NCBI RefSeq assembly: GCF_947172395.1
Contig: NC_069099.1
Span: forward strand, 13,955,740 to 14,019,739
Reading direction: 5' to 3'
Source of the DNA: Bicyclus anynana
Taxonomy: Eukaryota; Arthropoda; Insecta; Lepidoptera; Nymphalidae
Length of the DNA stretch: 64,000 nucleotides
Shown in pieces: positions 19,847 to 32,034 of this stretch (its first letter is position 1; every line of letters begins with the position of its first letter). A program made the translations under genes and the position numbers. Under the pieces are notes generated by a model. The model ran no database searches, was not told the DNA's origin, and was given only the letters and a program-made list of their open reading frames with translations.

Positions 19847-20239
19847 TACTTGTTTGTGTTGTATTTTTTTATAGACAGAAAATTAAGGTAACATATCTTA
19901 ATGTATAAGTAATCATATCCACATAGAATGTGGCAAGAAAATAAAACTTCTTCTTAGTTCAAAACTGTAAACGGAATGAGTTATTATGTACTGAGTGTAC
20001 GTCATATGAATACTACCAGAATACTACCAGAATTAAGTCCGAAATTATTTCTACAAAACTTCAAAACAATAGTAATAACGACTAAATTATGTAATTTTTT
20101 TGGAATCAAATTAATTCTAATCCACATTTTTGTTTTATGAAAAAAAAAAGATTTCGACGAAGTTAGTAGACAGGTTAGAAGTTGAAATTATCTGCCGCAC
20201 TTTTGCCTTATTTGAACACCTAATGCTAACTAAAATCAT
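19847..20239. other. Unique AT-rich DNA
   Basis: A tandem pair of GAATACTACCA near 20008-20030. Nothing else. Confidence 0.3.
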
Positions 20240-20420
20240 TTCATCATCATCATTAGTAATCCATATTCGACTCACTGTTGAGCACGAGTATCCTCTCAGA
20301 ACGAGTGGGCTTGGGCCAAATTGGCAGACTTCACACATTTTTTCACAGTTTTCCTCACGTGTTTTTCATTCACCGTTTGAGACACGTGATTTTTTTTTTC
20401 TTAAAATGCATATAACTAAA
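20240..20420 (-). mobile_element. SINE-B, partial
   Basis: (CAT)n complement of the tail, then CATATTCGACTCACTG, ATTCACCGTTTGAGACACGT and AAAATGCATATAACT. The tRNA head is missing and there is an internal deletion. Confidence 0.75.
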
Positions 20421-21083
20421 ACAAATTTTAATTTTTTCATGTGCATGTTACTCCATAGATTATTTGAATTAAGTGTCCATGCCATCTTTAGAATACGCAT
20501 GTGAAGTCTGCACGTCTTTCAGCGAAATCTCATAAAATATAATTTATCTCATGAATAGCCCGGCTTTTTCTATGTGGACAGATAGTGGATCAAAACGAAC
20601 AATATTGATACAAGTCAACGGGCTTTATATGCAACCGCTACTGAGCAAATCGCATTTATCGGGATTATCTCAGGTTATCGAGCATCTGTCCGCGTACCAA
20701 TACCCGCAAAACATACAAAACCATCGACTGTTTGTATATCTTTGAAATACATTGATGTAAATGTAACGTTTAGTTATAAAGATTGCGCAGTAAACGCGCA
20801 ATGGTTTACTAATAAGCGTAGTGGTATAAGTTATGGGATATTTGTTTGATTTTATTGGTCTTAGAAAGAAGGGAGCGTCAGGGAACGTGATCGAGGTTTA
20901 GAGGTATTTATGCAAAGTTTAACGTTTTTGTTATCATGTCATTCTATCGCTACAATCAGATCTTGGGACTAGACTTGTCTGTGGGCTGCCGGTAGCTCGG
21001 ACCGCGGATTGTCTGCATTCAGGCGTTATAAGCACCTTGCTATATTCTCCTTGGTTATAAGTATAGCAGTAAAATAGTATATT
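20421..21083. other. Unique DNA, no gene seen
   Basis: Mixed composition near 20550-20720 (a 64-codon frame without a known domain). No repeat recognised. Confidence 0.3.
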
Positions 21084-21094
21084 ATAAAACTAGA

Positions 21095-21205
21095 AATTCC
21101 GCATTGGGCCAGCGTGGTGGACTAATGGCCTAACCGCACTCATTTTGAGAGGAGACTCGAGCTCAGCAGTGAGCCGGATATGGCTTGATAATGATGATGA
21201 TGATG
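21095..21205 (+). mobile_element. SINE-B, 5'-truncated, with target-site duplication
   Basis: The last ~110 bp of SINE-B with its (ATG)n tail, flanked by an 11 bp duplication ATAAAACTAGA (21084-21094 and 21206-21216). This shows insertion by target-primed reverse transcription. Confidence 0.85.
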
Positions 21206-21449
21206 ATAAAACTAGAGGACGCCTTCGTCCGCCATTAGATTTCCTTCATCCGGCCTACTTGCTAAAACCGTTCTTAGCGGACGTCTAATAATTATAAACT
21301 ACCTCCCTGTCAAATTTCATGATTTCAAATTTCATTCAAACCTTTCGCGTAATAGTGTGTATATTAAGATATCTATATCTACGTTAATTTTAAAATAGAA
21401 AATAGTTTAGAAAATAAGTGGTCTTTGGACATACCAAATAGTTCCTCCT

Positions 21450-21692
21450 GCTCCTCCGATCGGAGGCATGCAGTTCCAACTTTTCAGTTATGTGTCTTTT
21501 AAGAAATTAAATATCACGTGTTTCAGACAGTGAAGGAAAAATATCGTGAGAAAACCTGCATACCAGAGAATTTTCTTAATTCTCCACGTGTGTGAAGTCT
21601 GCCAATCGGTATTGGGGCAGCGTGGTGGGCTCCTCTCATTTTGAGAGGAGGCTCGTGCTCAACACATAGCCGAATATGGGTTGTTAATGATG
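21450..21692 (+). mobile_element. SINE-B, head partly deleted
   Basis: CTCCTCCGATCGGAGGCATG is the remnant of the tRNA-like head. The body runs through AACCTGCATACCAGAG to GCCGAATATGGGTTGTTAATG. Confidence 0.8.
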
Positions 21693-22295
21693 TATCTCCA
21701 GTAGGTACTGTGGATACCTGAATGATCGAAATCTCATGCTTTCACACAAAAATTAAAAAAAATATTGAAAAAGCGTTAAAGCTTTTTCAAACTTTAGCTA
21801 AGTAATTATTTTTTTTAATATTTCAATTTATGCAACCCTTTCAAGAACGTCAACGGGTCTAAAGTATCCTTAGTAAATAAAAAGAAACAAACGCAAAAAT
21901 TAGAGAAAGCACTCAACAAGTTAGGAAACAATGGAAATAATTAGCGAAGCGAACTGATTACAACCCGAAACAATTTTAAAAAACAATGACAGTCGGTGGG
22001 GGTAAAAATCACCCAATTCCGGGGACAAAATGCCACCAAATTTGTCCGCTGACAACATTCATCTCAATCAATCCTGCACTCCCGGAGGAGTAACCCTTCC
22101 CTCCCTGGAGACCTAACCCTCTAGCCGTAACCCAATTAATGTGAGAGGGTAGTGTTACCCCGTCCTCACATCGACCGCGAAAAATGTAAATTGAAATGTT
22201 AAATTAATTTGATCCGCCGTCATATGTGGCTGCGATGTGCATTATGTGATTTTATTTGCTTAGCTTTTTAAAAGAACAACTGCTTAGTTATTCAG
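21693..22295. other. Unique DNA, no gene seen
   Basis: Contains a perfect 10 bp-arm hairpin at 21765-21790 (TTGAAAAAGC / GCTTTTTCAA) and a GC-richer patch at 21985-22190. No gene. Confidence 0.35.
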
Positions 22296-22521
22296 TACTG
22301 ACAACCGCGCGTTTTCACCTGCGTGGTTCCCGCTCCTGTAGGAATACCGGGATAATATATAACCTATAGCCTTCCTCGATAAATGGGCTATCTAGCAATG
22401 AAAGAATTTTTCAAACCGAACAAGTAATTCCTGATATTTTAGTGTTTTTTTCGTGTTTTACGTCCCGATATCCAATTTAAGCAAACAAACAAACTCTTCA
22501 GCTTTATAATATTAGTATAGA
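22296..22521 (-). mobile_element. Helitron-like element, near full length
   Basis: The minus strand starts TCTATACTAATATTATAAAG (22521 downward) after an A and runs to a GC-rich end CACGCAGGTGAAAACGCGCG near 22300. It lacks a clean CTAG. An imperfect (GAAA)n run lies 140 bp away at 22660-22695. Confidence 0.75.
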
Positions 22522-23115
22522 TTCTGTATTTTCTTTTTCACCTTAGTTGTGCTTCGTCTAATTGCTGGATTCCAAACCGACCTTGGATGGTAAGACCGAC
22601 TGCTATAGACTTATCTAAAGCTATAATGTACTTTAGTATCCTTATTATAATTTTTACTCTAGAAGAAGAAAGAAAGAAGGAAAGAAAGCAAGAAAATCCA
22701 TTTATTTTAAATTTGTGCCACACAACAAAGCCTTACACTAATTAATGTTTTTAAACTTATTTCGTGGTTGTTCATTATGAATATTATTTAAACGGGTAAA
22801 AAATCGTCGTTTCTGCCCCTAACAGCTCATGTTAACAACTTCGCATCTCGCAACTTCAGTCTCGTCGTGGTCTCGAACCATGCAACTGAGTCGAAATATC
22901 GACAAATAAAAATCTCGTCGTTTTATCATGGTATGTACCCGTTTAAATAACATTTCTTACATTAATTGTCTGACACCTCAGCCACTTGGGCATGTCGAGA
23001 CACACACAGCCCAAGTAGTAGAACATCACTTTGTCATGTTTGGCACAACCTTGGAAGAGTACCAACAGCGCTGGTTTTCAGCTAGAACCTTGATCCCAAT
23101 TGATTGGTGGTAATG
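22522..23115. other. Unique DNA, no gene seen
   Basis: Contains the imperfect (GAAA)n run at 22660-22695. No gene recognised. Confidence 0.3.
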
Positions 23116-23357
23116 GGCGGGGCACATAGTTCGAAGTGACTATTGAAATTACGGTTTTAGGGTACTGGAATGGCGACCTCGCACTAAAAAGCGCAGTGCT
23201 GATCAATCCCCTACAAGGTGGACTGAAGACATCAAGCGAGTCGCAGGTATTCGCTGGATATAGGCGGCTCAGTTTGGAAGTCCCTAGGCCTATGTCCTGC
23301 AGTGGACGTCCATCGGCTGATGTGATGATGATGATGATGATGATGATGATAATTAAT
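23116..23357 (+). pseudogene. RTE-clade LINE 3' stub with (GAT)n tail
   Basis: ATGGGCGGGGCACATAGTTC, CTGGAATGGCGACCTCGCAC, ATCAAGCGAGTCGCAGGTAT and GTGGACGTCCATCGGCTGAT, then ten GAT units (about 23321-23350). Frames are broken. Confidence 0.8.
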
Positions 23358-24089
23358 AACGTGAACAAAGTCACAGGCGTCCTTTAGTCTGCAAATATCT
23401 ATACGACAACGTAGCTATCAGGCGAACTATCGGCAAATTAAATATAAAGCGAACCTGTTCGTGTCTTGCTTGCGTTAAGGCGTTAGTAGGTATATTTGTT
23501 AGGTTGTTTTGAATGTACGGTATTCTCAGGACAATCCTGTTACTAACTTGTACTACTACGAGAGTCTTTGTGGCCACACTGTCGTTGTTTTATAGAAGTT
23601 GAAAGTTTGCCAGCCCATGCTACTTCTAAGTACGCACTGCAGGTATGTATTATGCTAGTATGGAAGGATCCTATGGTGTTTGGACCATATTAGCTTTAAG
23701 CGACAGCTTACAAAGGTTCAGACGTTCAACTTTTAAAATATTATCTTTTAATTTTTTTCGACAAAATATGAGAAATCATGTCCCCTGTCACCAGACTTAG
23801 TTTTTTTCGAAAAAAAACACCGTTGAAGGTTAAACTTTATAGGTTACTAGCGAAGGGTAACCAAATTGCAAGAAGCCGATACTTAGACCATACCATTTAT
23901 TTTATAAAACAAAGACCCATCGTTTTTTCTGACCATGAATTTGCTGTAGGCTCCATAATGGAAACGCAAAAGTTCTTCTCGAGGTCTAGGGCGATGCGGG
24001 CGAAACGGAGAAATGATTGTGGTATCATTTAGGATTGTTGAGTCCTGACCATGGCTAGAAATCAATGTGTGACATAAAAACTAAACCTA
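23358..24089. other. Unique DNA, no gene seen
   Basis: No repeat shared with the rest of the window. Frames of 60-84 codons have no recognisable domain. Confidence 0.3.
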
Positions 24090-24263
24090 TCTATACTAAT
24101 ATTATAAAGCTGAAGAGTTTGTTTGTTTGTTTGGTTGAACGCGCTAATCTCAGGAACTACTGGTCCGATTTGAAAAATTATATCAGTGTTAGATAGCCCA
24201 TTTATCGAGGAAGGCTATACTATAGGCTGTAAATTATACATGTATTCCTACGGGAACAGCTAG
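24090..24263 (+). mobile_element. Helitron-like element, 3' hairpin deleted
   Basis: TCTATACTAATATTATAAAG after an A. The body is as in 431-580. The terminus jumps from CTACGGGAACAG to CTAG (24260-24263), so the GC-rich 3' hairpin segment is missing although the CTAG/T end is retained. Confidence 0.78.
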
Positions 24264-24747
24264 TAATAAGATAATTGTATAAGATATCGCATGTAATTTT
24301 TTAATCGACTGCATAGCTATTTTTAAGGATTAATCGTCCTAAAATCACAATTTAGCATCTGGTAACCCTCACAGAGCATGGTGGGTGTGCACTATAAATA
24401 AAATATCCAGATAGCGATATTAATAGTGTGGCCAATAACTCGTCACTTTACCCTATATTACTACGTGCTAAGGGACACTCTCGATAACCATTGGAACTTA
24501 AGCCCGATTTATTGGATAAGTTATTTCAATGAACAACGAATTATTTAAATTTATTTATAAATTTACATTGAATTGATAAATATAATTAAATATCTCTGCA
24601 TTTAATAATGTAGATAGAGAGATTTATACATATTTGATAAAAAATCCCCCACATAATTTTAAAGTAACATATATATAGAGTTATATATAGTATACCCCTG
24701 TGTCCTGGAGATCATAATTATGAGATCCACGATTTGATGCCTGTGTC
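24264..24747. other. Unique AT-rich DNA
   Basis: Nothing recognised. Confidence 0.3.
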
Positions 24748-24876
24748 CAGTGGCGTGCAGTTTAACTAGGGTATGCACTATAGGTACAAAATGAAAAATT
24801 CCTACCGCAATACAGGTTCGTAATGAGTTTTCAGGGTAGGCAGGGCATTTTTGGATCTATGGTGTGCACGCCGCTG
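24748..24876. mobile_element. MITE-2 (hAT-type), 129 bp
   Basis: Terminal inverted repeats CAGTGGCGTGCA and TGCACGCCGCTG (11 of 12 matching). The flanking octamers CCTGTGTC and CCTGTCAG match only partly, so the duplication has decayed. Same length and internal sequence (GCAATACAGGTTCGTAATGA) as the copy at 54581-54710. Confidence 0.75.
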
Positions 24877-26723
24877 CCTGTCAGGCTATGAAAGGGTTCA
24901 TTCCAAAAACTTTACAAATTAACTGTGTTACACTCCTTAAATTAGAATGTTTTGTCGTTTGTCTCGATTAATCCTATTTAAAATTTTAATAGTACGATAA
25001 TAAAATTGACAAACTTTTTTTCCTCCTCAACTCGTACAGATCAAATTAGTAGTTGGCAAGTCTAATAACCTCAATTGAATATAGCTTAGCTTTGAGGCTT
25101 CAAGGTGTATTAAAATATATTCCCTTTGAAGTAAAGTTAAACACATGCGCTAACATAGCCAATATTAGCGCCACTATCCAGCGATTAGCCTCAATAAGCA
25201 GCGACATCAAAGTCTAAAAACGGCGGAACTTTTCCAATTTCCCCCCGAACACCCTCAAAGGATTTGCATGGCGAGGACAAAGCGTCTTGTGTTTTGCCAT
25301 GTTTTTCAATACCGCCGCGTGAGTCCATAGAACCAAGGGGTCGGGCTTTTGTCCTTCGCTTTTAATATCTGTGGGAATGGACATACCGGGCTTCCATTAC
25401 GTAATTTATCATTCTTAAACGAGTGTGGACTAGCCACTATTATCTGGAGATTCTAGTCTTAAAGGGCGAGTTTTGGCCATTGTTCGGCCATGTTCAAATT
25501 AATAGCGGACTCCGTTGGTTCGCTTTATTGATTTTGAGAGCTCCGATGGCCGGTGTTTATGAATTATTAGCCGTTTGGGTTTCGAGTTTTGTTAGGTACG
25601 TTGGGGTCGGTTTTGAGGATTAAGTGTGTACGTTTTGGGTAATAATAATTTAAGTTTCTTCTATACGTATCTATGTTAATTCTGGGTCTATTTTGCCACA
25701 AATAACCAAAAAAAATTGCGGTAGATACGAGTTTTAGATTAGAGATTTGATTTAGAGTCATCAAATAGATTTTGTATTCAGACCGTTCCTTTTTGTTAAA
25801 TTTTTAGGTTATTTTTTCATTTTATAACTTACTTCAATGTATGACATTTAATGAACTGGACAAGTGTCTTAAAGTAAGTAGTTTTCTTTGCCTCACGAAT
25901 GACATTTTTTTATGAAAGTTAGTGACGATCAGTTTAGTAGTTAAGACGAGACAGACTAACCAACAAACAAACTCACATTCGTATTTATAGGTAATAGTTG
26001 TTAGTGTGAATATTGCAATATGGGGAATGCCCCAATGAATTGATACAATCAATCACGACCAAGGTTTTTCTTTCAAATGCCAGGCTTTTTATAAGAAAAT
26101 ACATTGTCTAATTAAAAATCTTGAATACCTACCTATTTCCCAAATTAATAAAGTAATCTAGAACCGGTATGAATTAAATTTAAATAAATTGTTCATGGAC
26201 CTCACAACTTTTAAGTAAGTCCAAGTGTTATGGTAATAAATAAAAACATGCGTCTACCCACTATTTATCCCGAAGGTCCGAGGTCTCACCTCACGCCACC
26301 GATTAACACTGTAGACGTCATTTTTATTCATAAACGAGATGAGCGCAGCTTCCCTCGGCCAGAGGTCACTGGGGTCACAACTACAGGTTCATCAGACACG
26401 AGCCGTACACGCTTTTTTCAAAAATGCTAAAGAATTAGGGAGATTTTTATTGAGATGTAGATTTGGGATGACCACCGCAAGGGACTTTCGAATTATAAGG
26501 ATTGTATTAATAGTGTTTTTGTTGGCGATAATAGACGCGTGGCTTTTGATGATATCTATAAAGTATAGGTTGTTTTTAAACTTGATAAATAGTTTTTTAT
26601 TACTTTTAAAGTTCAAGTTGCTATCGTTGATTATATGTAGGGTTTACTAAAACACACAATAGAAGAAAAGAGAATCTGAACACTTAAAAGATAAATACAT
26701 CATTACATTTTTTAAGTTATATT
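24877..26723. other. Long unique stretch, no gene seen
   Basis: About 1.8 kb free of recognised repeats. GC-richer patches at 25230-25390 and 26260-26410 could be conserved non-coding DNA but show no coding signal. The second holds two nuclear-receptor half-sites. Confidence 0.4.
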
Positions 26724-27041
26724 CATCATCATCATTATCAACCCATATTCGGCTCACTGCTGAGCTCGAGTCTCCTCTCAGAATGAGAGGGGTTAGGCCA
26801 ATAGTCCACCACGCCGGCGAAATGCGGATTGGTAGACTTCACACACGCAGATAATTAAGAAAATTCTCTGGTATGCAGGTTTCCTCACGATGTTTTTCCT
26901 TCACCGTTTGAGACACGTGATATTTAATTTCTTAAAATGCACACAACTGAAAAGTTGGAGGTGCATGCCCCGGACCGGATTCGAACCCACACCCTTCGGA
27001 ATCGGGGGCAGAGGTCATATCCACTGGGCTATCACAACTCC
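26724..27041 (-). mobile_element. SINE-B, full length with target-site duplication
   Basis: Complete reference copy: tail complement CATCATCATCATTATCAACC, body, and tRNA-like head with B-box (minus GGATTCGAACCC region near 26976-26988) ending AGCCCAGTGGATATGACC-like at about 27035-27018. An 11 bp duplication TAAGTTATATT flanks it (26713-26723 and 27042-27052). Confidence 0.9.
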
Positions 27042-27215
27042 TAAGTTATATTGCCAAGACTTAATACTTGCTTTTAAAAAATTAAGCGTAGATCTACTGA
27101 ATCGAAAAATGAATCTACCAAAAGCCAAAATCCAGAAGAAAACAGCACAAGTAACTTTCTTTCCTTAGATACGAATCTCCAAAATTTTTAAAGTCCTGCT
27201 TTACATTAGAATATT

Positions 27216-27423
27216 GATAGCCCAGTAGATATGACCTCTGCCTCCAACTTTTTAGTTGTGTGCATTCTGCATACCAGAGAATTTTCTTAATTCTCTTCGT
27301 GTGTGAAGTCTGGCAATCCGCATTGGGCCAGCGTGGTGGACTATTGACCTCCTCTCATTCTGACAGGAGGCTCGAGCTCAGCAGTGAGCCGAATATGGGT
27401 TGATAATGATGATGATGAGGACG
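27216..27423 (+). mobile_element. SINE-B, internally deleted, with target-site duplication
   Basis: Head GATAGCCCAGTAGATATGAC jumps to CTCCAACTTTTTAGTTGTG, losing the B-box region. The 3' half is intact with an (ATG)n tail. A 10 bp duplication TTAGAATATT lies at 27206-27215 and 27424-27433. Confidence 0.85.
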
Positions 27424-29604
27424 TTAGAATATTATAAATCGGTTATTGTATATTAAGATACTTTAGATATTAAAGGATGTAACAGAAAACGCTAAAACAA
27501 TTAAATGGAGTAAATAAAAAGATTTACGCAAATATTTACTCGAACTCAAGGAATTATATTGTAAATAATAAATTTTAAGCGAAAACGGATGCTGGAAACA
27601 TTTACTAGCACCTACAAAATGTTAGTAGAAATCATTGGTTCACTTAAAATGATATCATTCCTCACAGTGGGAACTATTTTTATGTGCATTATTTAATTCC
27701 AAAAACCGATTTCGACCAACTACCGATTTCGGTCGTCCACCTAGACAGGAGTAGCCATAATAAGAGTGGATTTATCTCCCATTACAGTGGCCTAAACATG
27801 ACGTTTATTATCACTAGTAACTAGTTCTGTCTCATGGCTTCTCTCGTTGAATTTGGGTATTCTTTATTTGATTATATATTCTATATTCTATATTCTCTCT
27901 TATCTCTGTTAGTCTTTGTTTGATTATATGGAATCAAGATGTTTTATGTGTAACACAGTGATGAATAATGATATTATGATGGATATCATCATAATCAAGT
28001 GATTATGCTATATTGTTTGAGACACAAATCGTACCCATTATTTAATTTGTAATTAGTCTCAAACTAAAGATTTTTCTTTAGTAATTTAGCATGCATGTGA
28101 TGTTTCTTCAACTATTCCTATTTTGACTAAATTTTTTTTTAAAAGTTTCATTCTTGCTCGATTCTATGAAGACTTGTAGATGGTTCTGCCAGGTAGAGTA
28201 ATTTACACTTTGAACGATTTTTCTCCTCTCTATTTCCAGTGATTTCACATACATTGTCTAATTGAAATTAAGTTATTCTCATAAGGTTCAACGTACAGAA
28301 AAATTCTTGTATATTATTATAGTTGTTTGTACTAACTATATCAGCGTGGTGCCAAAGGAAGCTGTGAGTTCGGTAGTTTATTTAAAACAAGTAAGTCGAT
28401 TTAGGAGGAGTACAAGACACATTTTGAATATATTAAAATGGATTATGAATAATCGATTTGTGTGTGTAAAGTAGTTTTTAACATTACGGGTTCCGTCTCA
28501 ATTAGGATTTAATTTACTTACTTACTTATTAATAATAAAAAAATGCAGCTTGTATTCTTGCCACCATTCCCCGTGGGCATGATTTGTATAGTTATTAGGA
28601 TAAGTTAGTCTAACTTCTTTATTGTATTCTTTCTCAATAATTAAAAAATACAATATTTAGAAGAAAGAGACATAGGATTAATTTTATTAGGCAAATAATT
28701 AACTTTCAATTTAAAAAAAAAAAACAATTTTTGTTGTAAAACGGATTCGTTTTCTGTAAATATAAATAGAGAATTTACTTACCCAACTTCGCATTTAATA
28801 AAGAAATCCGAACTTGTATCAAAAGTTTTCCTATACCTACAACGTCTTATGGCCTAAAAGTAAAGAAAACATTTAATATCTTTAAAAGTAAATTAGATTA
28901 AAATACTTAAATATAAAAACAAAATTATTAAACCCTACAATAAATAAAAATCAATAAGTACTTCCACAGGAGAGATGAAATTATTCATTTAGGTTAAGTA
29001 GGACTCCTAGTAAAAATAGAATATTGGATTTATTATCTATTTTTCCAAATTTCACCTCATACAGTTTCAAATCATAAAATTTACTTTCGTTTGGAAAGAA
29101 ACATCTGTCGGATTTGTTAGCGACCTATAGCATACAATATTTTAAAGAACCCTAAAAACCAATGAAAATAAGTTATATTAGAAGCATATTATGCAAACGA
29201 ATATGACAGAACCAATTTAGCGGCACATTTATGACAAGTAAAGTTAGTCAATGATGTCATATACGACACCTAACCCCCGAAGTGTACACGGGTTGCATGG
29301 AAATTAATGATTATACCAGTTTACCGGTCCGTTTGTCCAATACCGGATTATTTATTGGGTTTATATAAACGTTCCCTTGTTAAGTTACCGTTACTTGCTA
29401 GTTCGTTTGGTTCTACGTTTTGGGTTTGATATGTTTGTAATGTCATTGAAAATGGTTAGAGAAAGTACGCTTAGATGTCATGGTAATTTGGAAAACACAT
29501 TATCCCAACGGATACTAAAAGGAGGAAAAGGAAGAGAGGAAATTGAACAAGAGAGATCTTGGTTTAATACCTAGCTAATTGGCCATATTTTGCGATGGAT
29601 TAGA
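27424..29604. other. Unique AT-rich DNA, about 2.2 kb
   Basis: No gene or repeat family recognised. The patch 29220-29350 is less AT-rich. Short direct repeats of TATTCTATATTC-like sequence near 27880-27900. Confidence 0.4.
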
Positions 29605-29825
29605 TTTTTTTTTTATTCTTTAAAAGTTAGCCCTTGACCACAATCTCACCTGATGGTAAGTGATGATGGCTAAGATAGTAGCGGGCTAACTTGTTAGGAG
29701 TAGGAAGACAATCCACACCCCTTTCGGTTTCTACACGGCATCGTACCGGAACGTTAAATCGCTTGGGGGTACGTCTTTGCCGGTAGGGTGGTAACTAGCC
29801 ACGGCCGAAGCCTCCCACCAGCCAA
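29605..29825 (-). mobile_element. SINE-A lacking the tRNA head
   Basis: Poly-T at 29605-29613, body complete up to CCCACCAGCC, then unrelated sequence. Breaks at the same point as the copies ending at 7972 and 19846 but without their shared extension. Confidence 0.8.
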
Positions 29826-30046
29826 AGTAGTAAGTAGGAGAATATTGGTGTTCTATAATGAATAATATTTGTAGTACCTACCCATCATTATTTAATGTGA
29901 AAAACTACTTTTATAAGTCTCACTCATCTAGGGAATAGGAATGTTATGATAATAAAAGTTAGATTAAAATGGTCGATGGTATTAATTCTTTGCAACAAAA
30001 CACAGCGATATTGCTTAAAGAGAGAAGCTTGGTGGTTGAATAGCTT

Positions 30047-30316
30047 TCTTTTTTTATTCTTTACAAGTCAGCCTTTGACTACAATCTCACCTGATGGTAA
30101 GTGATGATGCAACCTTAGATGAAAGCGGGCTAACTTGTTAGGAGGAGGATGAAAATCATCACCTCTTTCGGTTTCTATACGACATCGTACAGAAACGCTA
30201 AATCGCTTGACGGTACGTCTTTGCCGGAATGGTGGTAACTAGCCACGGCCAGCCAGACCTGGAACGATTAAGAAAAACCTTTATCCACAGCGCATACCAC
30301 TGCGTTACGAAAGCCG
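30047..30316 (-). mobile_element. SINE-A with internal deletions
   Basis: Body and partial head (GCGCATACCACTGCGTTACG at 30290-30309). The B-box segment and the GAAGCCTCCCACC segment are deleted. Confidence 0.8.
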
Positions 30317-31273
30317 TTCTATGTTTTGTGGTATATCTCTATTAAATATTTTGGGCCATATAGATATAAGGATCTTAAAAAAGTTGGTTTTAAATAATCG
30401 AGGTTCGACAACGAATGACTATTTTTAACTTTACCTGTAAATTATTAAAAAAGTAATTAAATCTACGGCTACCAAATAAGCGACCCCTTTGTAACGTCGT
30501 CCGGTAAGCTCATTAATGCCACAACCCACTATAATATAACACCTGAACGACTACGATTACACATAATGAGAACAAAAACCCTTTGTCGCCATTCAGCCAC
30601 CGATATTAATAAAAAGGGATAGTGACTCGCTCCATTGTGTAGATGTTTACTCTCTGGAATGACATGAATGTTTAGAAGCAAAAAAACTTACCTACGAAGA
30701 CGTAACAGACGTGGAAGACAAAGTTAATGCTACAGTTGGTAGTGTAAAATTTGGCAGTAACGCCAGGACTGAAAGAATAGATTTGTCTGTTTTTTATTTT
30801 GGTGGTTAGTTGGATAAAGTTGGTATGGTTGAAGATGATGATCGCTGACCTCTGCCACCTCGTTGTGTGGCTGCTTGATTGACGTTTGTTTGACGCGCAG
30901 CGAGAGAAATTTTCGGAAATGTGGATTCGGTGTTTCCTATACAATTAACAGGTGTATACCTTTTTTTGGTAATAAAAAAAGGAACTCTTATAATATTTAC
31001 TCTTTGTATACCTACGAGAATATGAAAGCTTTCATTTATCATTACTCAAGATTAGATGTAAGATTAACGTCAGAAATTGACATATTTAAATGTGTCAAGT
31101 ATAAGAAATCTCTGACGAGAGTGTAGTAATTATATATTTTGAGGAAATTGTAATCATGTTTCGCAAGAAGTCATCGTGCAACGCAAGAGTCACAAAGAAA
31201 ATATTTACAGAAACTGTTGAATATCATTCTCAGCTTTAGATCGCATTTTAAGATTAGTATCAATTTCTAAAAG
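30317..31273. other. Unique DNA, no gene seen
   Basis: Frames of 78-90 codons overlap at 30672-31126 on both strands without recognisable domains. The last 180 bp (31098-31273) is duplicated at 31599-31729. Confidence 0.35.
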
Positions 31274-31582
31274 TCGTCGTTACCCATACTCGGCTCACTG
31301 CTGAGCTAGAGTCTCCACTCAGATTGAGAGGGGTTAAGCCAATAGTCCACCACCAATGCGGATTGACAGACTTCAGACACGCAGAGACTTAAAGAAAGAA
31401 AAATTTAAGAAAATTCTCAGGTACCCACGTTTTCTCGCGATATTTTTCCTTTACCGTTTGAGACACATGATATTAAATTACTTAAAATGCACATAACTGA
31501 AAAGCTAGTGCATGCCCCGGACATGATTCGAACCTACACCCTCTGAAATCGAGAGCTCCGAACTCATATCCACTAGGATATC
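31274..31582 (-). mobile_element. SINE-B, nearly full length
   Basis: Tail side ACCCATACTCGGCTCACTG, body with a small insertion of AAAGAAAGAAAAATTT near 31390-31410, and head with GCCCCGGACATGATTCGAAC. Flanked on both sides by a locally duplicated host segment. Confidence 0.8.
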
Positions 31583-31598
31583 TTGTTCTTAAATTTGG

Positions 31599-31729
31599 CA
31601 AGTGTAGGAAATGTTTGACGAGAATGTAGTAATTACATATTTTGAAACAAAAACAATTATTATACCTGAAAAATAATTCAGAGAATATTTACATCCACAT
31701 TTTGAAACTGGTATCAATTTCTAAAAGTA
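31599..31729 (+). repeat. Second copy of a local duplication
   Basis: TTTGACGAGAATGTAGTAATTA and GTATCAATTTCTAAAAGT recur in order at 31111-31135 and 31256-31274, on the other side of the SINE-B copy. Divergence between the copies is substantial. Confidence 0.55.
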
Positions 31730-31854
31730 TTATGTCATAAAACAGAATGAATGATATTGAAACACGAAAGATTATTAATAACTGTGCTTTGAATGTTTCA
31801 GAGTTTAAAATATGAACGGGTAGTTAATTAGAAAAAACCAGTAAGATCAATACA

Positions 31855-32034
31855 ATGGCAGCAGAAGCTGTTCAGAAGAAAAAAGCAACTGGACACATCA
31901 GTCCTAATGCTACGTGTACAAAAGCGAACGTAAAAAAAACAATGGCTTTGACACGGCATACGGATGACAATACCGACAATAGAGACTATGGGAAAGACAC
32001 AAAAGTCGACTGTATTTATGCATTGTTTGTTTAG
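31855..32034 (+). CDS. Small ORF, 59 codons, unrecognised
   Basis: ATG at 31855, TAG at 32032-32034. Hydrophilic product, Lys/Thr/Asp-rich, with an unusual absence of the Ile/Leu/Phe runs that chance frames show in this AT-rich DNA. I recognise no family. No promoter, splice site or second copy supports it. Could be chance or a short exon. Confidence 0.15.
   Translation: MAAEAVQKKKATGHISPNATCTKANVKKTMALTRHTDDNTDNRDYGKDTKVDCIYALFV

Noticed and set aside
20130..20504. 124-codon plus frame
   Set aside because: Runs through a SINE-B fragment on the opposite strand; composition follows the repeat.
22660..22695. (GAAA)n run beside the Helitron as a shared insertion target
   Set aside because: The run is imperfect and 140 bp from the element, so no direct link can be seen.
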